This document shows, piece by piece, positions 16,268 through 24,601 of a stretch of DNA of 41,891 bases. The notes under the pieces are model-generated. The model was given only the letters and a program-made list of their open reading frames with translations, searched no databases and was not told where the DNA came from. Numbering within the stretch: position 1 is the stretch's first letter; each line of letters opens with the position of its first letter. A program made the position numbers and the translations under genes. Where the stretch lies: contig NZ_NTGZ01000036.1 in the NCBI RefSeq assembly GCF_002551245.1, forward strand, positions 1 through 41,891. The letters are read 5' to 3'. The stretch comes from Streptomyces sp. rh34 (GTDB lineage Bacteria; Actinomycetota; Actinomycetes; Streptomycetales; Streptomycetaceae).

Positions 16268-16295
16268 CCCCGTGACGTACGACGGGCTCCGGTCC

Positions 16296-17279
16296 TCAGA
16301 CGTACTGCGCGCGCAGTCTCCGGCGGACCTCCGGCGCCGCGCCGGTACGGTCCAGGCCCAGCAGCGCCGCGCCCAGCACCGGCGGCTCGGACACGACGCG
16401 CACCTCGGCCTTCGGGGCGCGCGCCGCGAGGAGTTCGGCGATCCGGTCGTCGAGCTGCGGATGGCGTGCGGCCAGCACACTGCCGCCCAGCAGCACCGGA
16501 GCCTCCTCCTCCAGCAGACCGAGCCGCCTCAGCGCGACGGTGGCCATCGCCACCACCTCCTCGGCCAGCCGCTCCACCAGCGCGAGGGCCACCGGGTCCC
16601 CGCCCGCGGCCGACGCGAACAGCACCGGCGTCAGCTCGTGCCGCCGCGCCGACGGGATCGCGCCCCGGTGCAGTGCCTCGATGAGCGCGTACATCGAGTC
16701 GAGCCCGAAGTGGCCGGGCAGCACACGGGCCAGCTCGGAGGGTTCGCCGCGACCGTCCTCGGCGCGCGCGGCGAACCACAGTGCCTCCTCCGCGAGCCCC
16801 GAACCGCCGCCCCAGTCACCGGACAGCCGCCCGATCGCGGGGAAGCGGGCGGTCCGCCCGTCCGGGGTCATGCCCACGCAGTTGATCCCGGCCCCGCACA
16901 CCACCGCGACGCCCCGGGGCTCGTCCACCCCGGCGCGCAGGATCGCGAAGGTGTCGTTGCGCACCTCCACCGAGGCGCCCCACCCGCGGGCCTCCAGGGC
17001 CCCGGCCAACTCGGCCTCCTCGACCGGCAGATCGGCGTTGGCCAGGCACGCGGAGACATGGGCGGACGCGCCGGGCGGGCCACCGCCGTCCGGCAGCTCC
17101 GCGACGGCCCGCTCCAGCACGGCGGCCAGCACGTCGATCGCGGCCTCCACCCCGACCACGGGCGGCTGGAAGCCGCCGCCGCGCGCCGTGGACAGCACTG
17201 TGCCGTCCTCGCCGATCAGCGCCACGTCGGTCTTGCTGTTGCCCGCGTCGATGGCGACGACCGACACGTTCACGCCCAC
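16296..17279 (-). CDS. csnK: BadF/NagK-type sugar kinase, csnK-like
   Basis: A 327-residue ASKHA-fold kinase of the BadF/BadG/BcrA/BcrD family that includes N-acetylglucosamine kinases. It would phosphorylate an imported amino sugar or oligosaccharide in the cytosol, producing the 6-phosphate needed by the GH4 enzyme encoded just upstream. Signs are the phosphate-1 motif AIDAGNSKTDVAL near residue 8, VVCGAGINCVG (about 127-137), the sugar-binding RLSGDWGGGSG and the adenosine motif VLLGGSVLAA. GTG at 17279 was chosen because GGGAG lies eight bases upstream; it overlaps the preceding gene by 10 bp. GTG at 17273, in a GTGA overlap, is the alternative. Order and content match the last gene of the S. 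coelicolor csnR-K operon. Confidence 0.85.
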   Translation of the reverse strand: MGVNVSVVAIDAGNSKTDVALIGEDGTVLSTARGGGFQPPVVGVEAAIDVLAAVLERAVAELPDGGGPPGASAHVSACLANADLPVEEAELAGALEARGWGASVEVRNDTFAILRAGVDEPRGVAVVCGAGINCVGMTPDGRTARFPAIGRLSGDWGGGSGLAEEALWFAARAEDGRGEPSELARVLPGHFGLDSMYALIEALHRGAIPSARRHELTPVLFASAAGGDPVALALVERLAEEVVAMATVALRRLGLLEEEAPVLLGGSVLAARHPQLDDRIAELLAARAPKAEVRVVSEPPVLGAALLGLDRTGAAPEVRRRLRAQYV

Positions 17280-18535
17280 GGGAGGTGCTCCCGGTTGTGC
17301 GCGATCAGCCGGTCGGTGAGGCCCTCGGCGTACGCGTACTGGCCGATCAGCGGGTGCGCGAGGAGGGCCTTGAAGACCCGGTCCCGGCCGCCGCGCAGCG
17401 CGGCTTCCAGGGCGAGGTCCTCGTACGCCGTCACGTTGGCGATCAGACCGGCGTACAGCGGGTCCAGCGCCGGGACGGCCAGCGGTGTCGCGCCGTCGTG
17501 CCCGACCCGGGCCTGGACCTCGATCACCGCGTCGTCCGGGAGGAACGGCAGGGTCCCGTTGTTGTACGTGTTGACCACCTGGACCGGGGAGCCGCCGTTG
17601 CCCAGCAGCGAGGCCGCCAGGTCCACGGCCGCCTCCGAGTAGAACGCGCCGCCGCGCTTGGCGAGCAGCTCGGGCTTCTCGTCCAGCGTCGGGTCGCCGT
17701 ACATCGCGAGCAGTTCCTTCTCCATCGCCGCGACCTCGGCGGCCCGGGACGGCTTGGTGCCGAGCTCCCTGACCACCTCGTCGTGGGAGTAGAAGTAGCG
17801 CAGGTAGTAGGAGGGGACGACGCCGAGCCGGTCGACGACCTGCCGGTCCATGCGGAGGTCGTCGGCGATGGCGTCACCGTGCTCGGCGAGCAGCTTCGGC
17901 AGGACGTTCTCGCCGTCCGGGCCGCCCAGGCGCACGCCCAGCTCCCAGGTCAGGTGGTTGAGCCCGACGTGGTCCAGGTGCACCTCGGAGGGGTTCACAT
18001 CCAGCAGCCGGGCGAACTTCCGCTGGAAGCCGATCGCCACGTTGCACAGGCCGACGGCCTTGTGCCCGGCCTGGAGCAGGGCGCGGGTGACGATGCCGAC
18101 CGGGTTGGTGAAGTCGATGATCCAGGCGTCCGGGTTGGCGCGGCGGACCCGCTCGGCGATGTCCAGGACGACCGGCACGGTGCGCAGCGCCTTGGCGAGG
18201 CCGCCGGCGCCGGTGGTCTCCTGGCCGACGCAGCCGCACTCCAGAGGCCAGGTCTCGTCCTGGTTGCGCGCGGCCTGTCCGCCGACGCGCAACTGGAGCA
18301 GGACCGCGTCGGCGTCGGCGACGCCCGCGTCGATGTCGGTGGTGGTCGTGATCCTCCCGGCGTGGTCCTGCTTGGCGAAGATCCGCCGGGCGAGACCTCC
18401 CACCAGGTCCAGGCGGTCGGCCGCCGGATCGACGAGCACCAGCTCCTCGATCGGCAGCGTGTCCCGCAGCCGGGCGAATCCGTCGATCAGTTCAGGGGTG
18501 TAGGTGGACCCGCCACCCACTACTGCGAGCTTCAT
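17270..18535 (-). CDS. csnH: GH4 6-phospho-beta-glucosidase/glucosaminidase, csnH-like
   Basis: A 421-residue family 4 glycosidase. GH4 enzymes use NAD+ and a divalent metal to cleave 6-phospho-glycosides by an oxidation-elimination route. The N-terminal Rossmann motif VGGGSTYTPELIDG is intact, followed by LVDP and the conserved FTNP (about residue 146). The metal ligand Cys sits in GLCNVAIG (about 173) with its partner His in LDHVGLNHLTW (about 206). The C-terminal VQARVG is typical of the family. In this operon it would act on phosphorylated amino-sugar oligomers made by the neighbouring kinase. Spacing to the permease gene is one base (TGACATG), so it is co-translated. The substrate is inferred from the csn context. 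Confidence 0.88.
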   Translation of the reverse strand: MKLAVVGGGSTYTPELIDGFARLRDTLPIEELVLVDPAADRLDLVGGLARRIFAKQDHAGRITTTTDIDAGVADADAVLLQLRVGGQAARNQDETWPLECGCVGQETTGAGGLAKALRTVPVVLDIAERVRRANPDAWIIDFTNPVGIVTRALLQAGHKAVGLCNVAIGFQRKFARLLDVNPSEVHLDHVGLNHLTWELGVRLGGPDGENVLPKLLAEHGDAIADDLRMDRQVVDRLGVVPSYYLRYFYSHDEVVRELGTKPSRAAEVAAMEKELLAMYGDPTLDEKPELLAKRGGAFYSEAAVDLAASLLGNGGSPVQVVNTYNNGTLPFLPDDAVIEVQARVGHDGATPLAVPALDPLYAGLIANVTAYEDLALEAALRGGRDRVFKALLAHPLIGQYAYAEGLTDRLIAHNREHLPWA

Positions 18536-18536
18536 G

Positions 18537-19445
18537 TCAGCCCTTTACTCCGGTCAGTGTGACGCCCTCGACGAATGCCTTCTGGGCAAAGAAGAAGACG
18601 GCGATCACGGGGGCCATGACCAGAACGGTCGCGGCCATGGTCAGGTTCCAGTCGGTGTGGTGTGCACCCTTGAAGGATTCGAGGCCGTAACTGAGCGTCC
18701 AGGCGGCCGGGTTCTCGGAGGCGTAGATCTGCGGTCCGAAGTAGTCGTTCCAGGCGGCGAAGAACTGGAAGAGGGCGATGGCCGCGATGCCGGGCTTGGC
18801 CATCGGCAGGACGACCTTCATCAGCGTGCGGAACTCACCGCAGCCGTCGACCTTGGCGGCGTCCAGGTACTCGTTCGGGATGGTCAGCAGGAACTGCCGC
18901 AGCAGGAAGATGGAGAACGCGTCGCCGAAGGCCAGCGGGATGATCAGCGGCCACAGCGTGCCGGACAGGTCCAGCTGCTTCGCCCAGAACAGGTACATCG
19001 GGATGATGATGACCTGTGGCGGCAGCATCATCATCGAGATGACGAGCATCAGCGACAGCTTGCGGCCCCGGAAGCGGAACTTCGCCAGCGCGTACGCCAC
19101 CGGGACGGACGAGACGACGGTGAGGACGGTGCCGAGGCCCGCGTACAGCAGGGTGTTGCGCCACCAGGTCAGAAAGCCCGGGGTGTTGAAGACCCGCTCG
19201 TAGTTGCCCCACTCCCAGGTGTTCGGGGTGAGGTCGCGGGTCAGCGCCTGCTGGTCGCTCATCAGCGAGGTGAGCACCACGAAGACGAACGGCAGCACGA
19301 AGAAGAGCGCGGCGGCGATCCCGAGCGAGTGCACGGCGATCCAGTGCAGCAGCGCCTTGCGGCGGGCGGTGCGCGCGGCGGGCGTCCGCGGGGAGTTCTC
19401 CGGGGCGGCGGCGGTCTTGTCGACGGTGTCGAGGAGTTGGGTCAT
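18537..19445 (-). CDS. csnG: Sugar ABC transporter permease, MalG type (csnG-like)
   Basis: A 302-residue inner-membrane permease of the CUT1 family. About six helices are visible, starting after a cytoplasmic N-terminus (helix at about 37-60, LGIAAALFFVLPFVFVVLTS). The EAA loop that contacts the ATPase is DAAKVDGCGEFRTLMKVVLP at about 196-215. It pairs with the permease encoded three bases upstream. No ATPase gene is in the operon; Streptomyces CUT1 systems commonly share the ATPase MsiK, encoded elsewhere. Confidence 0.9.
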   Translation of the reverse strand: MTQLLDTVDKTAAAPENSPRTPAARTARRKALLHWIAVHSLGIAAALFFVLPFVFVVLTSLMSDQQALTRDLTPNTWEWGNYERVFNTPGFLTWWRNTLLYAGLGTVLTVVSSVPVAYALAKFRFRGRKLSLMLVISMMMLPPQVIIIPMYLFWAKQLDLSGTLWPLIIPLAFGDAFSIFLLRQFLLTIPNEYLDAAKVDGCGEFRTLMKVVLPMAKPGIAAIALFQFFAAWNDYFGPQIYASENPAAWTLSYGLESFKGAHHTDWNLTMAATVLVMAPVIAVFFFAQKAFVEGVTLTGVKG

Positions 19446-19448
19446 GGC

Positions 19449-20390
19449 TCAGTCACCGGCCTGGATCAGGTTGTTGCGGCCCCGCATCAGCAGCGCGGTG
19501 AAGGCCATGGCCAGGGCGAACAGGACGAGCGCGACGACACAGGCGGCGCCGTAGTCGAAGCGCTGGAAGCCCAGGTTGTAGACGAGCTGCGGGAGCGTCA
19601 GCGTCGACTTGTCGGGATAGCCGGGTTCGAAGGACTGGCCGGAGCCGCCGATGACCCCCGAGGCGACCTTCCCGGCGACGAGTGGCTGCGTGTAGTACTG
19701 CATCGCCTGGATGACGCCCGTCACCACGGCGAACAGCACGATCGGCGAGATGTTCGGCAGGGTCACGAAGCGGAACTTCTGCCAGGCGGACGCGCCGTCC
19801 AGCTCGGCCGCCTCGTACTGCTCGGTCGGCACGTCCAGCAGTGAGGCCATGAAGATGACCATCAGGTCACCGATGCCCCACACCGCGAGCATGGTGAGCG
19901 CCGGCTTGGACCAGGTGGCGTCGTTGAACCAGCCCGGCGTCGGCAGCCCCAGGTCCCCGAGGATCGCGTTGACGGGCCCGGTGCCGGGGTTGAGCAGGAA
20001 CACGAACGCCAGGGTCGCGGCGACCGGCGGGGCCAGGTAGGGCAGGTAGAACAGCGTCCGGAAGACCCCGGTGCCCGTCTTGATCCTGGTGATCAGCATC
20101 CCGACGCCGAGGCCGAAGACGACCCGGCAGGTGACCATGACGAGCACCAGCCACAGCGTGTTGCGCAGCGAGGGCCAGAACATCGGGTAGTCGCTGAAGA
20201 CGTAGCTCCAGTTGGTCAGCCCGTTGAAGACCGGCGCTCCGAAACCGTCGTACTGGGTGAAGGAGAAGTAGACGGTCGAGATCATCGGGTAGACGAAGAA
20301 GACCGAGAACCCGATCAGCCACGGCGACATGAAGGCCGCCGTGCGCAGCGCCGACCTGCGGCGCTTCGAGCGGAGTGTGTGCGTCGTCAT
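19449..20390 (-). CDS. csnF: Sugar ABC transporter permease, MalF type (csnF-like)
   Basis: A 313-residue CUT1 permease with six hydrophobic segments, the first at about 17-38 (FMSPWLIGFSVFFVYPMIST). The EAA loop reads YEAAELDGASAWQKFRFVTL at about 193-212. It lies five bases after the binding-protein gene and three before the second permease gene, as expected for a transporter operon. Confidence 0.9.
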   Translation of the reverse strand: MTTHTLRSKRRRSALRTAAFMSPWLIGFSVFFVYPMISTVYFSFTQYDGFGAPVFNGLTNWSYVFSDYPMFWPSLRNTLWLVLVMVTCRVVFGLGVGMLITRIKTGTGVFRTLFYLPYLAPPVAATLAFVFLLNPGTGPVNAILGDLGLPTPGWFNDATWSKPALTMLAVWGIGDLMVIFMASLLDVPTEQYEAAELDGASAWQKFRFVTLPNISPIVLFAVVTGVIQAMQYYTQPLVAGKVASGVIGGSGQSFEPGYPDKSTLTLPQLVYNLGFQRFDYGAACVVALVLFALAMAFTALLMRGRNNLIQAGD

Positions 20391-20395
20391 CAGGG

Positions 20396-21727
20396 CTACT
20401 TGGCCTTGGCGATGTCGGTGTCGATCTGCCGCGCCGTCTTCTCCAGACCGGCCTTCAGGTCCTTCACCGCGCCCTTCTCGTACTGGTAGCCGAAGTCCTG
20501 GATCGTCAGCTGGTACGTCGCCCCGTTGACGGCCCCGTCCGACGTGCTGGACTCGGGGTGCCGGGCGATGTCCAGGAAGGTCTTGAAGCGCGGGTCGAAC
20601 TTCAGGTCGGGCGACTTCAGCGCCTCAAGGGTGGAAGGCACGTTGCGGATGCCGTTGGCGAAGGCGACGACTGCCTCCGTGTCGCTGGTCATGTACTTGA
20701 CCAGCTCCCACGCGGCGTTCTGCTTCTTGCTGGCCGGGGCGATGCCCACGATGGTGCCGGAGAGGAAGCCCTTGCCGTAGCTGTCGGCCTCGTCGTCGGC
20801 GACGGGCATCGGCGCGACGCCGATCTCGAAGCCCGCCTTGGCGGCCTCGGCCATCCCGAGCCGCCACTCGCCGTCCAGCTGCATGGCGACCTGGCCGGTG
20901 TGGAACGGGTGCTTGGCGCCCCACTCGTCACCGAAGGTGCCCCGGTACTTCTCCAGCTTGTCGTAACCGCCGAGGTCCTCGACGAGCTTCTTCTGGTACG
21001 TGAACATCTCCGCGAACGCCGGGTCCTTGGCGATGTTGGACTTGCCGTTCTCGTCGAAGTACGTGTGCTTCCACGAGGACATGTAGTGGCTGGCGACGGT
21101 CTCGTAGCCGTGGAAGGTCGGCATGAAGCCGAGCTGCTCGTAGCTGTCGCCCTTCTCGACCGTCAGCTTCTTGGCGACGCTCGCCAGTTCGGACATCGTC
21201 CTGGGTGGCGCGGTGATCCCGGCCTTCTCGAAGGCGTCCTTGTTGTAGTAGAGGCCGTAGGCGTCCGTGAGCAACGGCAGGGCGCAGCGCTTGCCCTCGA
21301 ACCGGGTGTAGTCGAGGAGCACCTTCGGGAAGGTCTTCTCCAGGTCGAGCTTCGACTTCTCGATGAACGGCTTCAGGTCCGCGAACGCACCGGAGGAGCA
21401 GAACTTGCCGACGTTGGCGGTGGTGAAGGAGGAGACCACGTCGGGCCCGTCCGAACCGCCGGCGCGCAGCGCCTGGTTGAGCTTGTCGTCGTTGATGTTG
21501 CCGGAGACCTTCACCGTGATGTTCGGGTGGGCCTTCTCGAACCGGTCGATGTTGTCCTCGACCGCCTTCACCTCGGCGGGCGCGCTCCAGCCGTGCCAGA
21601 AGTTGATCGTGGTCTTCGCGTTCGGGTCGTCGGAGGCGCCGGCCTCGGACTGGCCCGTACACGCGGTGGCGAGCACCGATATCGCGGCGACGGCGACAGC
21701 GGTGGTGGTGAGACGGCTTGTGCGCAT
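20396..21727 (-). CDS. csnE: Sugar-binding lipoprotein of the csn importer (csnE-like)
   Basis: A 443-residue family 1 solute-binding lipoprotein that captures oligosaccharides outside the cell for the two permeases. The signal peptide ends in the lipobox LATAC with Cys23 as the lipidated residue, followed by a Gly/Ser/Ala-rich linker. The mature domain begins TTINFWHGW and shows typical elements such as GPDVVSSFTTANVG and a Trp/Tyr-rich C-lobe. ATG at 21727 was chosen because of the signal peptide and GGGAG nine bases upstream. The frame is open much further upstream, into the csnR region, but only in a non-coding way. In S. coelicolor the corresponding operon takes up chitosan oligosaccharides; the ligand here is inferred from that. 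Confidence 0.9.
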   Translation of the reverse strand: MRTSRLTTTAVAVAAISVLATACTGQSEAGASDDPNAKTTINFWHGWSAPAEVKAVEDNIDRFEKAHPNITVKVSGNINDDKLNQALRAGGSDGPDVVSSFTTANVGKFCSSGAFADLKPFIEKSKLDLEKTFPKVLLDYTRFEGKRCALPLLTDAYGLYYNKDAFEKAGITAPPRTMSELASVAKKLTVEKGDSYEQLGFMPTFHGYETVASHYMSSWKHTYFDENGKSNIAKDPAFAEMFTYQKKLVEDLGGYDKLEKYRGTFGDEWGAKHPFHTGQVAMQLDGEWRLGMAEAAKAGFEIGVAPMPVADDEADSYGKGFLSGTIVGIAPASKKQNAAWELVKYMTSDTEAVVAFANGIRNVPSTLEALKSPDLKFDPRFKTFLDIARHPESSTSDGAVNGATYQLTIQDFGYQYEKGAVKDLKAGLEKTARQIDTDIAKAK

Positions 21728-21786
21728 GACAAAACTCCCAGGGACGGGGAAGAGGCAGACGACGGAGTACGGGGGACGGGCGTGGT

Positions 21787-23010
21787 TCAGCGCGAGGTGT
21801 CGAACACTTCGTCTCGGGTGTCGGCGAGCGCCCTCTCCAGGGCGCCGCGCAGTACGGGGGTGCGGTCGATCTCGCCGACCACCAGCCGGGGCCGGGAGGC
21901 GGCGAGCTCGGCCAGCTCCGACTGGATCAGGGAGCGCAGGATCTCGCCGCCCGCGGCGACCGCTCCGCCGGAGAGCACGATCAGCCCGGGGTCCAGCACG
22001 GCGGTGACGGAGGCGAGCCCGGTGGCGAGCCGCTGGGCGTACTGGCGCAGCAGCTCGGTGAGCGCCTCGTCCCGCTCGTACGCGTCGGCCGCCCGCGCCA
22101 GCAGGTCCGCGGCGACCTTCGCGTACGGCTGCTGCGGGGTGTCGACGCCCAGGGCCTTCGCGAGCCGGGGGACCGCCTGGGCGCCCGCCAGCTCCTGGAA
22201 GCCGCCGCTGTTGGCCTTGACGACCTGGCGCACGAGCGGGGTGCCCGGCACCGGCAGGAAGCCGACCTCGCCCGCGCCGCCGGTGAAGCCGCGGTGCAGC
22301 CGGCCGTTGATGACGAGGGCGGCGCCGAGGCCCTCCTCGTTCCACAGCAGGACGAAGTCCTCGTGGCCGCGGGCCGCGCCGAGGCGCTGCTCGGCGACGG
22401 CGACCAGATTGACGTCGTTCTCGTACTCCACCGGCATCGGCAGGAACGCGGCCAGCTCGTCCAGCAGGGTGGGGGAGTGCCAGCCGGGCAGGTGCGAGGC
22501 GTACCGCAGCCGCCCGGTGCCCGGGTCGAAGGCGCCCGGCGTGCCGATGACGACCCGGTGGACGTCGGCGCGGGTGAGCCCGGCGTCCTTCACCGCCCCG
22601 TCCAGCGCGTCGGCGACCTGGCGCACCACGCTGTCGGCGCGCCGGCCCGGGGTCGCCAGTTCGAACTCCCCGACGGTCCGGCCGGTCACGTCCGCGACGG
22701 CGGCGACGATGCGCCGGCCGTTCACGTCGAGCCCGGCCACATGGGCGGCCCGCGCGTTCACCGTGTAGAGCTGGGCGTTGGGCCCGGGGCGCCCCTCGCT
22801 GGTCCCGGTGGCGACGACCAGCCCGGCCGCCTCCAGCCGGGCCAGCAGCTGGGACGCGGTGGGCTTGGAGAGGCCGGTCAGCTTCCCGATCCGGGTCCGG
22901 GAGAGCGGCCCGTGCTCCAGCAGCAGATCGAGGGCGGCCCGGTCGTTCATGGCCCGCAGCACCCGTGGTGTGCCCGGGGTGCCGGGTGCGCCGGGAGTGG
23001 GTCCCGCCAT
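21787..23010 (-). CDS. csnR: ROK-family transcriptional repressor, csnR-like
   Basis: A 407-residue ROK regulator: an N-terminal winged helix-turn-helix at about 30-65 (SRTRIGKLTGLSKPTASQLL) fused to a sugar-kinase-like ROK domain (VAGLDVNGRRIVAAVAD, VVIGTPGAFD, GFTGGAGEVG). The Cys residues of the usual ROK zinc motif are missing after GFTGGAGEVG, so metal binding by the standard site is doubtful. In S. coelicolor, CsnR represses its own operon and the chitosanase gene csnA and is released by chitosan oligomers. A matching arrangement is seen here: it is the first gene of the operon, with a perfect palindrome upstream. The start has no strong ribosome binding site; ATG at 22950 is a shorter alternative that would still keep the DNA-binding helices. 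Confidence 0.87.
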   Translation of the reverse strand: MAGPTPGAPGTPGTPRVLRAMNDRAALDLLLEHGPLSRTRIGKLTGLSKPTASQLLARLEAAGLVVATGTSEGRPGPNAQLYTVNARAAHVAGLDVNGRRIVAAVADVTGRTVGEFELATPGRRADSVVRQVADALDGAVKDAGLTRADVHRVVIGTPGAFDPGTGRLRYASHLPGWHSPTLLDELAAFLPMPVEYENDVNLVAVAEQRLGAARGHEDFVLLWNEEGLGAALVINGRLHRGFTGGAGEVGFLPVPGTPLVRQVVKANSGGFQELAGAQAVPRLAKALGVDTPQQPYAKVAADLLARAADAYERDEALTELLRQYAQRLATGLASVTAVLDPGLIVLSGGAVAAGGEILRSLIQSELAELAASRPRLVVGEIDRTPVLRGALERALADTRDEVFDTSR

Positions 23011-23068
23011 CGTGGATGCACCGCCCTCTGTTCTCAGGACCTCCGGAGCTGATCCGGAGAGACTCTGT

Positions 23069-23083
23069 TAGGAAAGTTTCCTA
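23069..23083. promoter_or_regulatory. Probable CsnR operator
   Basis: TAGGAAAGTTTCCTA is a perfect 7-bp inverted repeat around one base. It lies 59 bp upstream of csnR and 13 bp downstream of a possible -10 box, where a bound repressor would block transcription. It is the only such palindrome I see in the operon, and its AT-rich core stands out in this GC-rich DNA. Confidence 0.75.
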
Positions 23084-23096
23084 TTTGGTTGAGAGG

Positions 23097-23126
23097 ACGG
23101 TAGAGCGCAGGTCACCGGGGCGTCAA
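23097..23126 (-). promoter_or_regulatory. Possible csnR promoter
   Basis: On the minus strand TTGACG (23126-23121) is followed after 18 bp by TACCGT (23102-23097). The -35 is near consensus; the -10 fits only TANNNT. The palindromic operator lies just downstream. Confidence 0.5.
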
Positions 23127-23171
23127 TGGGTGACCCCCGTCCGGCAATCAAAGTGTTACCTGACATGGCGA

Positions 23172-23214
23172 CGCCCCCGGTCGCCGTCCTGGGGCCCAGG
23201 GGCGGCCGGGGGCG
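23172..23214 (-). terminator. Hairpin between csnR and the MscS gene
   Basis: CGCCCCCGG (23172-23180) pairs with CCGGGGGCG (23206-23214) around a G/C-rich loop that can fold further. It begins 12 bp after the mscS stop on the minus strand. Confidence 0.6.
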
Positions 23215-23225
23215 CTGCGGAGGGG

Positions 23226-24287
23226 CTACTTGTTCAGGTTCGCCGGCGGTATCGGCGTCGCCGCCAGCGACTGCGGGGAGACGGCCGAGGCGTAGGCGGA
23301 AGGGGCGGCCATCCCGGCCGTCGGGTCGGGTCCCTCGCTGTCCGTCTGGAGCGGCATCGTGCCGACCATCCGGATGCCCGCCTCGTCCAGCGCCTGCTTG
23401 ATGCGCCAGCGCAGCTCGCGCTCCACGCCGAGCGCCTTGCCCGGCATCGTCTTCGCGGTCACCCGGAGCGTCATCGAGTCCAGCAGCACCTCGTCCAGGC
23501 CGAGCACCTCGACCGGGCCCCACAACCGCTCCGACCAGGGCTCTTCCTTCGTCATCGTGGCGGCGGCGGTGGCGATCGCCTCGCGGACGTGCTCCAGGTT
23601 CTCCGTCGGGCGCACCGTGACGTCGATCCCGGCGGTGGACCAGCCCTGGCTGAGGTTGCCTATCCGCTTCACCTCACCGTTGCGGACGTACCAGATCGCG
23701 CCGTTCTCGCCGCGCAGCTTGGTGACGCGCAGCCCCACCTCGATGACCTCGCCGGAGGCCACCCCCGCGTCGATGCTGTCCCCGACCCCGTACTGGTCCT
23801 CAAGGATCATGAAGACACCGGAGAGGAAGTCCGTGACCAGGTTGCGGGCGCCGAACCCCAGTGCCACACCCGCGACACCGGCGGAGGCGAGGAGCGGCGC
23901 CAGGTTGATCTTGAAGGCGCCCAGGACCATCAGGGCGGCCGTCCCCATGATCACGAACGAGGCCACCGATCGCAGCACCGAGCCGATCGCCTCCGAGCGC
24001 TGCCGTCTGCGCTCGGCGTTCACCAGCAGCCCGCCCAGTGCCGTGCCCTCCACCGCCTGGGCGCTGCGGTTCATCCGCTCGATCAGATTGGTCAGGGCGC
24101 GCCGGATCAGATAGCGCAGCGTGACCGCGACCGCCACGATCAGCAGGATGCGCAACCCGGTGCTCAGCCAGGTGGACCAGTTCTCCTCGACCCACCCCGC
24201 GGCGTTCCCGGCCTGTTCGGCGGCTTCGCCCAGCGAGCCGCCCGGCTCGGGAGACGGGGCTGCGGCCAAAAGGACGGACAGCGACAC
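23226..24287 (-). CDS. MscS-family mechanosensitive channel
   Basis: A 353-residue small-conductance mechanosensitive channel subunit that releases solutes on hypo-osmotic shock. Helices are at about 43-62, 100-125 and the pore helix at 128-160, where the typical glycine/alanine pattern is visible (LASAGVAGVALGFGARNLVTDFLSG). The beta domain follows (YGVGDSI, then GEVIEVGLRVTKLRGENG and WYVRNGEV), and the C-terminal alpha/beta domain ends near 300 with a Pro/Ala-rich tail. GTG at 24287 has GGAGG eight bases upstream. It is transcribed away from the HNH gene and appears monocistronic. Confidence 0.93.
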   Translation of the reverse strand: MSLSVLLAAAPSPEPGGSLGEAAEQAGNAAGWVEENWSTWLSTGLRILLIVAVAVTLRYLIRRALTNLIERMNRSAQAVEGTALGGLLVNAERRRQRSEAIGSVLRSVASFVIMGTAALMVLGAFKINLAPLLASAGVAGVALGFGARNLVTDFLSGVFMILEDQYGVGDSIDAGVASGEVIEVGLRVTKLRGENGAIWYVRNGEVKRIGNLSQGWSTAGIDVTVRPTENLEHVREAIATAAATMTKEEPWSERLWGPVEVLGLDEVLLDSMTLRVTAKTMPGKALGVERELRWRIKQALDEAGIRMVGTMPLQTDSEGPDPTAGMAAPSAYASAVSPQSLAATPIPPANLNK

Positions 24288-24601
24288 GACAGGGACCTCC
24301 AGGAGGACGACGGCTGGTCGATAACACTAACGAAGCCGGGGGAGTGGATCGTTGCCGTCGCGGGAGGAGAGACAGGTCTCACCGGGAACACCTCCGCTGT
24401 GGCCGATCGCACAGCGCGGACGGCCGCCCAGGTGAAACACCCGTTCGGCACCGCCGGACGGCTCGTGGAACCCGGAGTGAGAAAAATCCTCCCGGCCCGT
24501 TACCCGTACGTGGTGGCGCTTCGACCAGGCATGAGGAGAGACTGAGATCGGATCGTCCCGGCGCGAGCCACGCGCCGCCGGCGTACAAGGAGGCATCCAC
24601 C
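24288..24601. other. Divergent intergenic region, mscS and HNH gene
   Basis: About 310 bp without a gene. It holds the start signals of both flanking genes and a small palindrome GAGAC-AG-GTCTC at 24369-24380. I could not place promoters with confidence. Confidence 0.4.

Noticed and set aside
21728..22345. Upstream extension of the sugar-binding protein frame
   Set aside because: It overlaps csnR out of frame; the signal peptide and ribosome binding site fix the start at 21727.
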